This document shows, in pieces, positions 32,267-41,051 of a stretch of 50,962 nucleotides of DNA. Position 1 is the first letter of the stretch. Each line of letters opens with the position of its first letter. The DNA lies in contig JAGXTE010000036.1 of NCBI GenBank assembly GCA_018334095.1, positions 1 to 50,962 of the forward strand. Reading direction: 5' to 3'. The DNA is from Nitrosarchaeum sp. (GTDB lineage: Archaea; Thermoproteota; Nitrososphaeria; Nitrososphaerales; Nitrosopumilaceae). Under the pieces are notes generated by a model. The model was not told the DNA's origin. It saw only the letters and a program-made list of their open reading frames with translations, and ran no database searches. The translations under genes were made by a program, and so were the position numbers.

Positions 32267-32447
32267 AATAGCGAATTCTAAACTCTATTGATAAGACAAA
32301 GAATAAAGAAAATCTTGCCGACATGTAATTTTATTTGATTCAAATTGATTCTTTTTTAATAAAATTAAGTTATTTTCATAATACTTTTTGGAATACGCTT
32401 AGGTGTTCTTTATTTGATCATTTTAGTAGGTTTTGTACGAATTGTTT

Positions 32448-33050
32448 ATGTATTATCATTTTTTGATTCAGACATTGGTGCCTAGATTTACTCTTACAGT
32501 ATTGCTTGTTTTGTGTGCATCGCTAGCCACTCAAACAGCTTTTGCACAATTAGACAATGACGTTTCAACAAATGAGCAAATCACATTATCAAAAGACTTG
32601 GAAAATAACCCTGTTGCACAAGACATCCTTAAAAAAATAGAGCAGACTAAAAAATGGATAAAAGAACTCGAAGACAGAAAATATGAAGAACTGAAAGTCA
32701 AAGCAGAACTTGAAGCAAAAAGAGCACAAGCCCTTGAAAAACTAAACCAAGATCTTAAAGAATGGGAAGCATTATGGGAATATTATTCTCCAAGAAACTC
32801 GTTTTCAAGATTTGTAGATACAGTGCAAGATACTCCTGTTAAGGAAGTCTTTTGGGAGCAATTTGAATTTCATCAAATGAAAGTAGACGCAGGTAGAGAG
32901 GCCCTCAAAATAGTTATTGCAAACGGAGGTTCACTAAGTGAAGCACGTCAAGCATATCATATTGCAGCTGAGACAAAACGAATTGAATTAATCGAAGCAA
33001 ATAGTATTTTTAATGTAAATCATAACTTGGCATACTACAATCAAAACTAG
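32448..33050 (+). CDS. Secreted coiled-coil protein (200 aa)
   Basis: From ATG 32448 there is a signal peptide (VLLVLCASLATQTAFA), then a long helix with Glu/Lys heptads (about 50-105), and then IANGGSLSEARQAYHIAAETKR, which mirrors ILENGGTQEEANKAYLEKITISR of the divergent gene at 31181. Both share a ~180-base promoter gap. A TTG at 32433 is an alternative start. It is probably surface-exposed; the function is unknown. Confidence 0.72.
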   Translation: MYYHFLIQTLVPRFTLTVLLVLCASLATQTAFAQLDNDVSTNEQITLSKDLENNPVAQDILKKIEQTKKWIKELEDRKYEELKVKAELEAKRAQALEKLNQDLKEWEALWEYYSPRNSFSRFVDTVQDTPVKEVFWEQFEFHQMKVDAGREALKIVIANGGSLSEARQAYHIAAETKRIELIEANSIFNVNHNLAYYNQN

Positions 33051-33091
33051 AAGAAAAAAATGCTATAAAGAATCAAAGCGAACGACCAAAC

Positions 33092-33313
33092 ATGTCCAAA
33101 GAAGAACTAAGTAATAAAATTATCCAAATAAGAAAACAATACGATTCAACTAAAGATAATATCATGCAAGAAAAACTAGATGCCCTAAAGGAACTAGACA
33201 AAACAACTGACAAAAATCTAAAAGAGTTTGCACAAACATATGAACTTGATCCATATATCAAAGTGGTGTGGAATTCTCAGTTTTCAAAATATGAAGCAGT
33301 AAAGAAAAACTAG
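33092..33313 (+). CDS. 73-aa coiled-coil hypothetical
   Basis: A charged helical soluble protein (IIQIRKQYDSTKDNIMQEKLDALKEL) with a short aromatic C-terminal part. It has no cysteines or signal. It follows the exported coiled-coil gene by 41 bases on the same strand and could share its transcript. Not recognised. Confidence 0.65.
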   Translation: MSKEELSNKIIQIRKQYDSTKDNIMQEKLDALKELDKTTDKNLKEFAQTYELDPYIKVVWNSQFSKYEAVKKN

Positions 33314-33384
33314 ACTCTAATATTCCAGCGATATTAAATGAAAAATTAGAATATGTTTAAAATTCCATAATGTGAAATACATCT

Positions 33385-33831
33385 GTGAATCTCTCCATAG
33401 TTAAAGCCACTGAAAAAGACATTCCAATTATTCTTGAATTACTCTATGAGCTAGAAAGACCAACTCCTATTGATGATAAAGAAATCAAAGTATTCAGAAA
33501 TAAAATTAAAGATTATTTTTCAGATCCCCAAAAGATAATCTTGCTGGCAAAGCAAGGTTTCAAACCAGTAGGACTTGTTAGTATAATTTTTCTAAGACGT
33601 TTAAACAGGGTAAAATTAGAGATGTACATCCCTGAATTAATAGTCACAAAAGAATTTAGAAACACAGGTATTGGAAAAAAACTAATTGAATACTGCATCG
33701 TCCTTGCAAAAAAGAAAGACTGCTATAGAATAAGACTAGAATCTGGAAATCAAAGAAAAGATTCTCATTTATTTTACAAAAATCTTGGATTTGAGCAATC
33801 TTCGCTGTCCTTTTCTATGAATATTCTTTGA
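33385..33831 (+). CDS. GNAT-family N-acetyltransferase
   Basis: A 148-aa protein starting at GTG 33385. It has the acetyl-CoA binding turn R92-x-x-G95-x-G97 (FRNTGIGKKL) after the strand ELIVTKE, and a C-terminal HLFYKNLGFEQ. It transfers acetyl groups from acetyl-CoA to an unknown amine, possibly a protein N-terminus, lysine or small molecule. It is monocistronic. The N-terminus begins with the usual strand (LSIVKATEKDIPIILELL). Confidence 0.85.
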   Translation: MNLSIVKATEKDIPIILELLYELERPTPIDDKEIKVFRNKIKDYFSDPQKIILLAKQGFKPVGLVSIIFLRRLNRVKLEMYIPELIVTKEFRNTGIGKKLIEYCIVLAKKKDCYRIRLESGNQRKDSHLFYKNLGFEQSSLSFSMNIL

Positions 33832-33905
33832 GAAGTATGTGTTTTAGCTTGCCACCAATTTTTTTTGACTAGCCCTCTAAAACATATTTTTTGAAATTTG
33901 ATTTA

Positions 33906-34583
33906 ATGCTAATTAAAATAATTGTAATAGCCTCAATTCTTGCTTTGGGCATCTTTTTAATCGCTGAAAATAATGGTGTGTATTCTAGCTCTGAAGTCGT
34001 TGACTCTGTAAAAGAACATGCAAACACGTTGGAAGAAAAAACTAACGAATCCTTTGAGACCGGTATTGGATTTATGAAGACCGTTGATGAGACAGGAGAT
34101 AAAATTAACACTCAGATAAATAATGCTAAAGAATCTACAAAAGAAATATCTAAAAAAATTTCTGACTTTAACCCTCTAAACAAGGATGATTCTTCTAAAG
34201 ATATTCCATCCGAAGAATCTTCTGATCAACCTATTACACATGGTGGCTCAAATAATGGAGTAATTCAATTTAATTATGATGGTTCTCCGATTTATGAAAA
34301 TCTTTCACTATCTATGATTCAACAATCAAATGGTGATGTTTTATTGGAATATGTAGATGCTACTGGACATACAAAAAGTGCTAATGTAATAATTAGAACT
34401 AATGACGCAACAATTTTCTCTGGAACTTTTTTTACTTCAAATTTTAAGACTATAATTAATGATATTTCTAAAACGACATATCATGTAGATATCACAGTTG
34501 ACCATAAAGACTATGGACTTGTAAGTTCCACGTTTAATTCAAATAATATAGATTCTAAAGTTGATGGTGTATTTCAGTCATGA
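33906..34583 (+). CDS. Membrane-anchored protein, unknown
   Basis: From ATG 33906 a hydrophobic helix (LIKIIVIASILALGIFLIAE) anchors or exports the protein. A helical, Lys/Thr/Asn-rich linker (about 35-105) leads to a beta-rich C-terminal domain (IQFNYDGSPIYENL to VSSTFNSN). No motif is recognised. The next gene starts at ATG 34620 on the same strand. Confidence 0.68.
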   Translation: MLIKIIVIASILALGIFLIAENNGVYSSSEVVDSVKEHANTLEEKTNESFETGIGFMKTVDETGDKINTQINNAKESTKEISKKISDFNPLNKDDSSKDIPSEESSDQPITHGGSNNGVIQFNYDGSPIYENLSLSMIQQSNGDVLLEYVDATGHTKSANVIIRTNDATIFSGTFFTSNFKTIINDISKTTYHVDITVDHKDYGLVSSTFNSNNIDSKVDGVFQS

Positions 34584-34619
34584 TTGTATGTATTTATACA
34601 AAATCAATTAGTAACTAAT

Positions 34620-34991
34620 ATGGATGAAACTTTAGAATCAAAAACATTTGCAGATATTTTTGAGAAGAGCATTAAACAGTTTATTGATAATCGTGAATCA
34701 TTTTTGCCTCTTGTAATCAAAAATTTTTCTGATGGTAACAGAGAATACAATAATTATATTGAACAATTATTTCATGTGATGCGAAAATTTGAAGGAACTT
34801 TCTTTGAAAATACAGATAAATCGTTACTAAAAATATTTGAAGATTATACAAATGAATTCTCAAAGTTGTATCTAATGCAAGTTGATGCATCAAGAAAAAA
34901 CTTTGAGAATTATCTAGAAACACGTCTTTCAATCATGTCCTCCTGGAATGAACATATGAAGAAATTTGCTGATTCTCAAAACAAACTTTGA
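34620..34991 (+). CDS. 123-aa helical protein (phasin-like pattern)
   Basis: From ATG 34620, an all-helical amphipathic protein with periodic Phe, Leu and Lys (FADIFEKSIKQFIDNRESFLP, FENYLETRLSIMSSWNEHMKK). The pattern resembles phasin or other granule-associated helical proteins, but no family match can be confirmed here. It has no cysteines or signal. Upstream in-frame codons are within the AT-rich gap. Confidence 0.6.
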   Translation: MDETLESKTFADIFEKSIKQFIDNRESFLPLVIKNFSDGNREYNNYIEQLFHVMRKFEGTFFENTDKSLLKIFEDYTNEFSKLYLMQVDASRKNFENYLETRLSIMSSWNEHMKKFADSQNKL

Positions 34992-35068
34992 TCTTTTATG
35001 CCTATTTTTTGTGCTAACCTGTTTTGTTGGTAGTTTTTACAATGCCTCAAATAACACTTGTATGAAAA

Positions 35069-36025
35069 ATGAACATATTATTAAAAATCTATAAATATTA
35101 TGATCTTAGCCGTTATGACGTGAACATTACTATTTTAGCTGTTTTGATACTATCACTAACTGTAACTTTATCATTTGCCGGTACTTCTTTTGGAGAAAAA
35201 GAAATCAAATGTGTTAACTGTGTACAAATCCCCTCTTACGAAATTGATCTATACAAAGAGATTTTTCCATTGACTGTTTGGACTGATTCACACACTTATG
35301 ATCATTTTTCAGTTATCACTGCAACTGGATACTTGAAACCACAAAACACAGTCGCACCAATCTTAGCTGTTGTAACTAATCCTATAGGGAACATAGTAAC
35401 CATACAACAAATAACTCCTGATGCTGATGGTAATTTCTCTTTCAAACTAAACACTGAAAGTCCTCTATGGTCTAAAGACGGGGAATACATCTTAAAAGTT
35501 CAAAGCGGTTCTGAGACAAGACAATTCAAAACTAATTTTACTCTAGTTCCATCTTTAACTGGAAGCGTTAACAAATGTACTATCGATAGTATTTCAGTTA
35601 TTGCAAATAATGGACGAATCTATTGTATTCCGTATAAGATATCTGATGGTCTTGTAAGCACAACAAAAGGAAAATTAAATTCTGACACTAAAACAATGAC
35701 TCTAGATATCAAAGGACAAAACATTGGTGCTATTACTCTTGATATTCCAAGATACATCTTAGATTCGAAATCTCCTGCTGGTAGTGATTCTTCTTTTGTT
35801 GTAATGGCTAATGGTAAAATGATAGAATATGAAGAATTAGAAAGTGATTCTGATTCAAGACAAATAAAATTAGATTATCAAATAGGTAACAAAGTTTCAT
35901 TTGAGATTGTAGGAACTCATATTATTCCTGAATTTGGTTCCATTGCTCTTTTGATTCTCGTTGCTTCAATAATGTCTATTTTGATTGTAAGCAAGTCTTT
36001 TTCAAATAGATTAGTCAAATTCTAA
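35069..36025 (+). CDS. Exported protein with PEFG-CTERM tail
   Basis: A 318-aa protein with an N-terminal membrane segment (about 18-38) and a beta-sandwich body with a CVNC pair near residue 50. Its C-terminus is IIPEFGSIALLILVASIMSILIVSKS followed by a basic end. PEFG-hydrophobic-basic is the archaeal PEFG-CTERM sorting signal handled by a thaumarchaeal archaeosortase, so the tail is probably cleaved and the protein attached to lipid or the S-layer. It starts at ATG 35069. Confidence 0.85.
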   Translation: MNILLKIYKYYDLSRYDVNITILAVLILSLTVTLSFAGTSFGEKEIKCVNCVQIPSYEIDLYKEIFPLTVWTDSHTYDHFSVITATGYLKPQNTVAPILAVVTNPIGNIVTIQQITPDADGNFSFKLNTESPLWSKDGEYILKVQSGSETRQFKTNFTLVPSLTGSVNKCTIDSISVIANNGRIYCIPYKISDGLVSTTKGKLNSDTKTMTLDIKGQNIGAITLDIPRYILDSKSPAGSDSSFVVMANGKMIEYEELESDSDSRQIKLDYQIGNKVSFEIVGTHIIPEFGSIALLILVASIMSILIVSKSFSNRLVKF

Positions 36026-36072
36026 AACACTGTCAAGTTCTTAAACAACGACATTAAATCTACTATGTATCC

Positions 36073-36732
36073 ATGGATTTAGAAAAATTTCGTAACGATG
36101 TTTATGAAGTTACTGAAAAACTATCAAAAAATTTGAAAGAATCAGATCTGCCAAAACTCAACTATGTTCGTCAACAATTAATTGAAATGTATCAAAAAAA
36201 TCTTGTAAAAATTAATCATTCTGTTTTGGAACTCATATGTGCATCTACGCTGATTGCACGTGGACATTCAGTAGAAGTAGAAAAACAAATCTCTGATATT
36301 TTAGTATGCGACCTTTTTGGTAAAAAAGGAGATGGTAATACCATTATTGAAATCGAAACAGGATTCACACCTCCTGATCATGCTCTGGATACAATTGATT
36401 ACTTTACCGCAAGGATAATGAGTAAAATTGCTAGATACAGTAAACACTGTACTAAATTTTCTCTGGCAACTCCTGTGATTGGCCTAGTTCCAATACCTAA
36501 AATTTTCCTTATGCCTCCAAATGCAAGAAGTGAATCTGATGTGAAAAAAGTTAAAGATCTATGTGATCGATATTACAAAAATCCTCCAATTCAATATTCT
36601 GATATTCTAAATGCTCATTTACATTCAATTTATTTAATAAACATTGACAAAGGATTTGCAAAGGAACTTGATCCTCAAGGATATGTGGATTTAACTCACA
36701 ACCTACTTCGACGAAGTGAAATCGAGTACTAG
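36073..36732 (+). CDS. Conserved protein, possible PD-(D/E)XK nuclease fold
   Basis: A 219-aa soluble protein. The pattern E-LICASTLIARGHSVEVE, CDLFG, then TIIEIETGF resembles the restriction-endonuclease core (E...D...ExK) with Thr in place of the usual Lys. The C-terminal half is alpha/beta. It may cut or bind nucleic acid, or have lost catalysis. A CxCDCH micro-gene and an SNF2 helicase follow on the same strand. Confidence 0.55.
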   Translation: MDLEKFRNDVYEVTEKLSKNLKESDLPKLNYVRQQLIEMYQKNLVKINHSVLELICASTLIARGHSVEVEKQISDILVCDLFGKKGDGNTIIEIETGFTPPDHALDTIDYFTARIMSKIARYSKHCTKFSLATPVIGLVPIPKIFLMPPNARSESDVKKVKDLCDRYYKNPPIQYSDILNAHLHSIYLINIDKGFAKELDPQGYVDLTHNLLRRSEIEY

Positions 36733-36781
36733 TTTACCCAAAATAGAAAAAATACAAATTCATCTTCATTTTAGTTATAGT

Positions 36782-36916
36782 ATGATTTGTGCTGCGTGTG
36801 AAGTAAGAAAGCATTATGAATGCATTGACTGTATAAATAATCACAAAACTCATCTTTGTCACTGTGACTGCCACGATGAAAATACAAAACCTCATCCTGT
36901 AGACAAGCCACATTGA
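36782..36916 (+). CDS. 44-aa CHCDCH metal-binding peptide
   Basis: From ATG 36782, CAAC, CIDC and then CHCDCHDE are clustered in the first 32 residues, followed by a His/Pro tail. It shares CxCDCH with the ORFs at 6728 and 20520. The longer upstream frame overlaps the nuclease-like gene and is not used. It is probably a metal carrier or regulatory knuckle; the function is unknown. Confidence 0.65.
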   Translation: MICAACEVRKHYECIDCINNHKTHLCHCDCHDENTKPHPVDKPH

Positions 36917-37066
36917 TCTGGCATCATTAAAGACACAGCTCAATTTTTTGAGCCTTATTATTAAAATTTCATCTTATTTTAACCATTGTGGATTTTTGAG
37001 GATCTGAAGTCTGATCGTAAAAAACATCAAGATTCATAAGGCAATAAAACATTCTATCGACAAATT

Positions 37067-38791
37067 ATGGCGACATCCATGGAAAATTTTGGAACATTAG
37101 AGTATGTTTTAGACAAATATTCAAAAATTTGGAGTTGGAAGATTACCGGTCAACGAGCCGTGAGTATGATATCTAGACTCGTGCCTGAAGCATGGTATGG
37201 TGAAAATACAGATGAAGTGATAATCCCAGATAGTGTTGAAAGTGTAAAGCAGATAAAATTAATCATGGATCGTTATCCTCTTGAAATTTTGTCTAAATCT
37301 GCATGGCAACGAAAAATTGTAAAAACATATACTCCAAAACCCATTAATCCGCCTGTAAAATATAATCTCAATCGTGCAAAAACAGGCGAACAATTCCGTG
37401 GAAAACTGTTGAATTTTCAAAGAGAGGGATTAGATTTCTTGTTAAAATCATCAGGCAATGCATTACTTGCTGATGAAATGGGCTTGGGAAAAACTGTACA
37501 AACATTATCTTATGTTGCAACTGAAAAACAAACCTTCCCAGTACTTGTTGTTGCCCCATTAGTTACTTTGAATAATTGGGAAAGAGAAATTTCCAAATTT
37601 TTAAAGAAAAAAAGTAGAAATGGAAGAATTATCGAATCCGACTCTCCAACATCTACTATAATTAGAACTGGAAAATCTAAAGAGCTTCCTGTAACTGATT
37701 TTTACATAATAAACTATGAATTACTTTACAAACGTCTTTCTGATTTATCAAAATTAAATATTCGAACAATTGTTTGTGATGAGGTTCATAATCTAAGATC
37801 AAAAACTACTCAAAAATACAAGGCTGTCAAAAAACTAGCAGCACTTTCTTCAATTTCATATAGAATTGGTTTGTCTGGTACTCCAATTTACAACAGAGGC
37901 TCTGAAATATGGCCAATTGTTGATATTTTGAGACCTGGTTTGCTTGGAAGTTTCAAAGAATTTTGTGAGTACTTTTGTTATGTTAATGAAAAAGGCAAAG
38001 CAATCGTACTTGAGAACAAACGAGCCTCACTTCGAAATGAATTGCAGAAACATGTCATGCTTAGGCGAAAAAAGTCTGACGTTTTAAAGGAATTAAAAGA
38101 TAAAGTTAGATACAAAGAAGTCATCGATGCTGATACTGACTATTATCTTGATGAACTAGGGAAAATATGGAATAAACTTGAAGAAGAACAAAAAGATGCT
38201 GAAACAGCATTTGACAAATCAGCATCATATCAAAGAGCAATTCAAAGTGAACGACAGATTGCAGGTATTGCCAAAGTTCCACACGTGATTAATTTTGTTA
38301 AAAATATTATGGAGATTGAGGAAAGTGTAGTGGTATTCTGTCATCACAAAGTAATCCATAAATTATTACATACAAGTCTTGAAGAATTTTCCCCAGTTAC
38401 GATTATTGGTGGACAATCAGATAAAAATCGTCAAGAACAAATTGACAAATTCCAAAAAGGAGAATCAAAACTTATGATAGCTGGTATACGAGCTGGAAAC
38501 GTAGGAATTAATTTGACTAGAGCTAAATATGTCATTTTTGCAGAACTGGATTGGAGTCCTGCCATACACAGACAAGCTGAAGATAGATTGCATAGAATCG
38601 GTCAAAAAAATACCGTCTTTGCATATTACCTAATTGGAAAGGGAACACTTGATGATCACGTTGCAAATATTTTAGTTGATAAAAGTTATGAGATTGATTC
38701 CATTATGGATGAGACAGCTGACACATATGAAAATAGGGATAAGGCTGAATTAATTTTAGCACAAATCCATGATAAAATAAAGTCAAACTAG
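37067..38791 (+). CDS. SNF2-family helicase/translocase
   Basis: A 574-aa ATPase that moves along DNA or remodels protein-DNA complexes. Motif I is LLADEMGLGKT (about 134-143), motif II DEVH (237-240), motif III LSGTP, and the C-terminal lobe has HRQAEDRLHRIGQ (motif VI). An N-terminal ~100-residue extension (WSWKITGQRAVSMISRLVPEAW) is like the added domain of SMARCAL1-type proteins. A SWIM protein is at 30692. No methyltransferase or nuclease is fused. It starts at ATG 37067. Confidence 0.92.
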   Translation: MATSMENFGTLEYVLDKYSKIWSWKITGQRAVSMISRLVPEAWYGENTDEVIIPDSVESVKQIKLIMDRYPLEILSKSAWQRKIVKTYTPKPINPPVKYNLNRAKTGEQFRGKLLNFQREGLDFLLKSSGNALLADEMGLGKTVQTLSYVATEKQTFPVLVVAPLVTLNNWEREISKFLKKKSRNGRIIESDSPTSTIIRTGKSKELPVTDFYIINYELLYKRLSDLSKLNIRTIVCDEVHNLRSKTTQKYKAVKKLAALSSISYRIGLSGTPIYNRGSEIWPIVDILRPGLLGSFKEFCEYFCYVNEKGKAIVLENKRASLRNELQKHVMLRRKKSDVLKELKDKVRYKEVIDADTDYYLDELGKIWNKLEEEQKDAETAFDKSASYQRAIQSERQIAGIAKVPHVINFVKNIMEIEESVVVFCHHKVIHKLLHTSLEEFSPVTIIGGQSDKNRQEQIDKFQKGESKLMIAGIRAGNVGINLTRAKYVIFAELDWSPAIHRQAEDRLHRIGQKNTVFAYYLIGKGTLDDHVANILVDKSYEIDSIMDETADTYENRDKAELILAQIHDKIKSN

Positions 38792-39397
38792 ACTTAATTT
38801 TTCTTTAATCTTTTCTAGTTTTAAAATTATTTCCTTCTTTTTACTATCTTCAATGGACTCATTACTAAACTCTTCAACTAATTCATTAATTAATTCAAAA
38901 ATCTCCTTTTTTGAAGTATTTTCTTCCAAGTTACTCTGAAATCCAAACTCTTCTATTTTCTTAATTTCTTCAACTCCTTCTGGAAGAATTTCGTACATTT
39001 TGACTAGTTTGGATTCTTGTCTTAAAGGTGACATTAAGACTAGCTGCTTTTTTCTCAACTTTTCAATCTCTTCAATTAATTCATCTTCTGGTTTTCTTAA
39101 GAAATTTGAAATGGTTTCTATGTCAAATGACTTGATTTCTAACAATCGTAAAATTTTGACACCTATTGGGATTTGTTCACTCCATAAAGTGTATTTTGCT
39201 AATTCGGTTATGGAAAACGTTCCATCACTATTCAATGTTAGCAGTTTTCTATCTTTTAGCGATGCCAACGAATCTAATATTCTTCCAACTCCCAATCTCT
39301 TTAATTCTGAATTTTCAATGTCTTTTTCATTAAATGCTCCGTTATTTTTAATCCCTAAAAACAGTATTTCTAAATCGATCAGACCTAATTTTGTCAT
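38783..39397 (-). CDS. 204-aa protein, tandem winged-helix pattern
   Basis: The N-terminal two thirds alternate helices with short strands in the manner of two winged helices (IDLEILFLGIKNNGAF--KDIE, SLKDRKLLTLNSDGTFSIT; KILRLLEIKSFDIETISNFL, ELIEEIEKLRKKQLVLMSP). The C-terminus is a Glu/Lys coiled coil. This suggests a DNA-binding regulator. It overlaps the SNF2 stop by nine bases (convergent) and is divergent from TBP. Confidence 0.6.
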   Translation of the reverse strand: MTKLGLIDLEILFLGIKNNGAFNEKDIENSELKRLGVGRILDSLASLKDRKLLTLNSDGTFSITELAKYTLWSEQIPIGVKILRLLEIKSFDIETISNFLRKPEDELIEEIEKLRKKQLVLMSPLRQESKLVKMYEILPEGVEEIKKIEEFGFQSNLEENTSKKEIFELINELVEEFSNESIEDSKKKEIILKLEKIKEKLSLV

Positions 39398-39534
39398 TAT
39401 AGTTAATTTCTACTAGCGGTTATCACTTTTTCCTCCATGCCTCATAAAATTGAATTTTCATACGCAAAAATCTCTACAATATCCTGTTTGTCTCATTAAT
39501 TTATCTAAAAATGAGCTTTTAGCATTGATCCAGA

Positions 39535-39544
39535 ATATATAAAG
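39535..39544 (+). promoter_or_regulatory. TATA box for TBP gene
   Basis: ATATATAAAG lies 20-29 bases before ATG 39564, an ideal TATA position for a leaderless archaeal message. Confidence 0.6.
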
Positions 39545-39563
39545 CCGTTTATCTAAAATCTGT

Positions 39564-40127
39564 ATGCCTCAATCAAAACCAATCATTAGTGTTGTAAACG
39601 TGGTTGCCTCTGCATCGGTGGATCAAAAAATCGATCTAAATGATATTACTAAAAAATTTCCAGATACTGAATACAATCCAGACCAATTTCCAGGATTGGT
39701 CTTTAGACTACAAAATCCAAAAACAGCGACCCTTATCTTTAGAACTGGAAAGATGGTCTGCACTGGTGGAAAATCTGAAGAAATGGCAATTAAGGCGGTA
39801 AATACCGTTGTCCAAAAACTTCGAAAAGGTGGAATTAAAGTAAAAAAGGATGCAGAAATTACGGTTCAAAATATTGTAGCTTCAATTAATCTAGGTGGAA
39901 AAGTACATCTTGAAAAAGCTGCTAGAACCTTACCTAGAAGTATGTATGAGCCTGAACAATTTCCAGGGTTAATTCACAGGATGTTAGACCCAAAAACTGT
40001 CATACTAATATTTTCATCTGGAAAACTTGTTTGTACTGGAGCAAAAAATGAATCTGATGTGTTTCGTTCTGTTCATAACTTGCATGCCTTGCTAGAAGAA
40101 AAAAATCTGATGATATATGATCAATAG
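39564..40127 (+). CDS. tbp: TATA-box-binding protein
   Basis: A 187-aa archaeal TBP with two saddle repeats (about 8-90 and 97-180). Each repeat has a stirrup phrase: YNPDQFPGLVFRLQNPKTATLIFRTGKMVCTG and YEPEQFPGLIHRMLDPKTVILIFSSGKLVCTG. It binds the TATA box, bends DNA and recruits TFB and RNA polymerase. It works with the TFBs at 49298 and 3832. A short hairpin follows the stop. Confidence 0.97.
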   Translation: MPQSKPIISVVNVVASASVDQKIDLNDITKKFPDTEYNPDQFPGLVFRLQNPKTATLIFRTGKMVCTGGKSEEMAIKAVNTVVQKLRKGGIKVKKDAEITVQNIVASINLGGKVHLEKAARTLPRSMYEPEQFPGLIHRMLDPKTVILIFSSGKLVCTGAKNESDVFRSVHNLHALLEEKNLMIYDQ

Positions 40128-40142
40128 ATTTTAAAAAAAGAT

Positions 40143-40162
40143 AAACTAAATTTTAGTTTTTT
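40143..40162 (+). terminator. Hairpin and T-run after TBP
   Basis: AAACTAAA and TTTAGTTT can pair across a single T and are followed by a T-run. It lies 16 bases after the TBP stop. This is an archaeal-type T-rich terminator; the stem itself is AT-rich and may be weak. Confidence 0.45.
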
Positions 40163-40171
40163 AATTTTCAA

Positions 40172-40236
40172 GTATTCTTATCTGGTATTCTTATCTAGTA
40201 TTCTTATCTGGTATTCTTATCTAGTATTCTTATCTA
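40172..40236 (+). repeat. Five 13-base tandem repeats
   Basis: The unit GTATTCTTATCT(G/A) repeats five times; the last base goes G, A, G, A, A, so a 26-base double unit may have duplicated. It lies between the TBP terminator and the superoxide dismutase gene. It is not a CRISPR, because there are no spacers. Confidence 0.92.
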
Positions 40237-40318
40237 GTATTATGTGCATAAATCAATCAAAAGTTGAAATTATTTATCTCAACTTGAAAAATATATGTGG
40301 ACATTATTTCATTAGGGT

Positions 40319-40942
40319 ATGGTCAAGTATGAATTGCCTAGGCTGCCTTATGGGTATGGTGATCTAGAACCATTCATTGATACTCAAACCATGGAAATAC
40401 ACCATCAAAAACATCATCAGGCATATGTTGATGGATTAAACAAAACACTGGCAACAATTTCTGGAGAGTTTCATCCTCAATACATCACCTCTATTCTATC
40501 TGATCTAAATGCCATTCCTGAATCTGTCCGAAATGATGTGTCTTTTTTTGGTGGTGGATTTGAAAATCATAAATTATTCTGGGAAACGATGACTCCAAAA
40601 AACGATGGTGATCCTGGCGGCAAGTTAGGTGATTCTATTGATGTGTACTTTGATAACTTTGAAAATTTTAAAAAAATATTCTCAAACAAAGCATTGTCTA
40701 TTGAAGGCAGTGGTTGGTGTTGGCTTGTGTTTAATCAAACTTTTAATAAAATAGAGATGATTACTACTGCAAATCAAGATAGTCCTTGGTCAATAAGGAA
40801 AATCCCTCTTTTAGGTCTAGATATGTGGGAACACTCTTACTATCTAAAATACAATAATCGAAAACCTGACTATGTTTCAAATTGGTGGAATGTAGTGAAT
40901 TGGGATTATGTTGAAAATCGATTTGCTGAGATAGCTGATTAA
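40319..40942 (+). CDS. sod: Superoxide dismutase (Fe/Mn family)
   Basis: A 207-aa enzyme that converts superoxide to oxygen and peroxide. Metal ligands fit His28, His84, Asp168 and His172 (IHHQKHHQAYVDG; ENHKLFW; LDMWEH). The N-terminal hairpin and C-terminal alpha/beta domain are intact. Fe versus Mn use cannot be told with certainty. It starts at ATG 40319. A protein for aerobic metabolism fits an ammonia oxidizer. Tandem repeats lie in the upstream gap. Confidence 0.95.
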   Translation: MVKYELPRLPYGYGDLEPFIDTQTMEIHHQKHHQAYVDGLNKTLATISGEFHPQYITSILSDLNAIPESVRNDVSFFGGGFENHKLFWETMTPKNDGDPGGKLGDSIDVYFDNFENFKKIFSNKALSIEGSGWCWLVFNQTFNKIEMITTANQDSPWSIRKIPLLGLDMWEHSYYLKYNNRKPDYVSNWWNVVNWDYVENRFAEIAD

Positions 40943-41051
40943 TCAGTACTCTTGAAATTTCTTAACGTTTGTTTATTATGTTTATAAAAATTCAATAAAT
41001 GTTTGATATTATTGTAGAACCCCTTATCTCTCTTTATCCGTATATTATGAT

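Noticed and set aside
40172..40236. Possible CRISPR array
   Set aside because: Repeats are 13 bases with no unique spacers, so it is a plain tandem array. No cas gene is seen.
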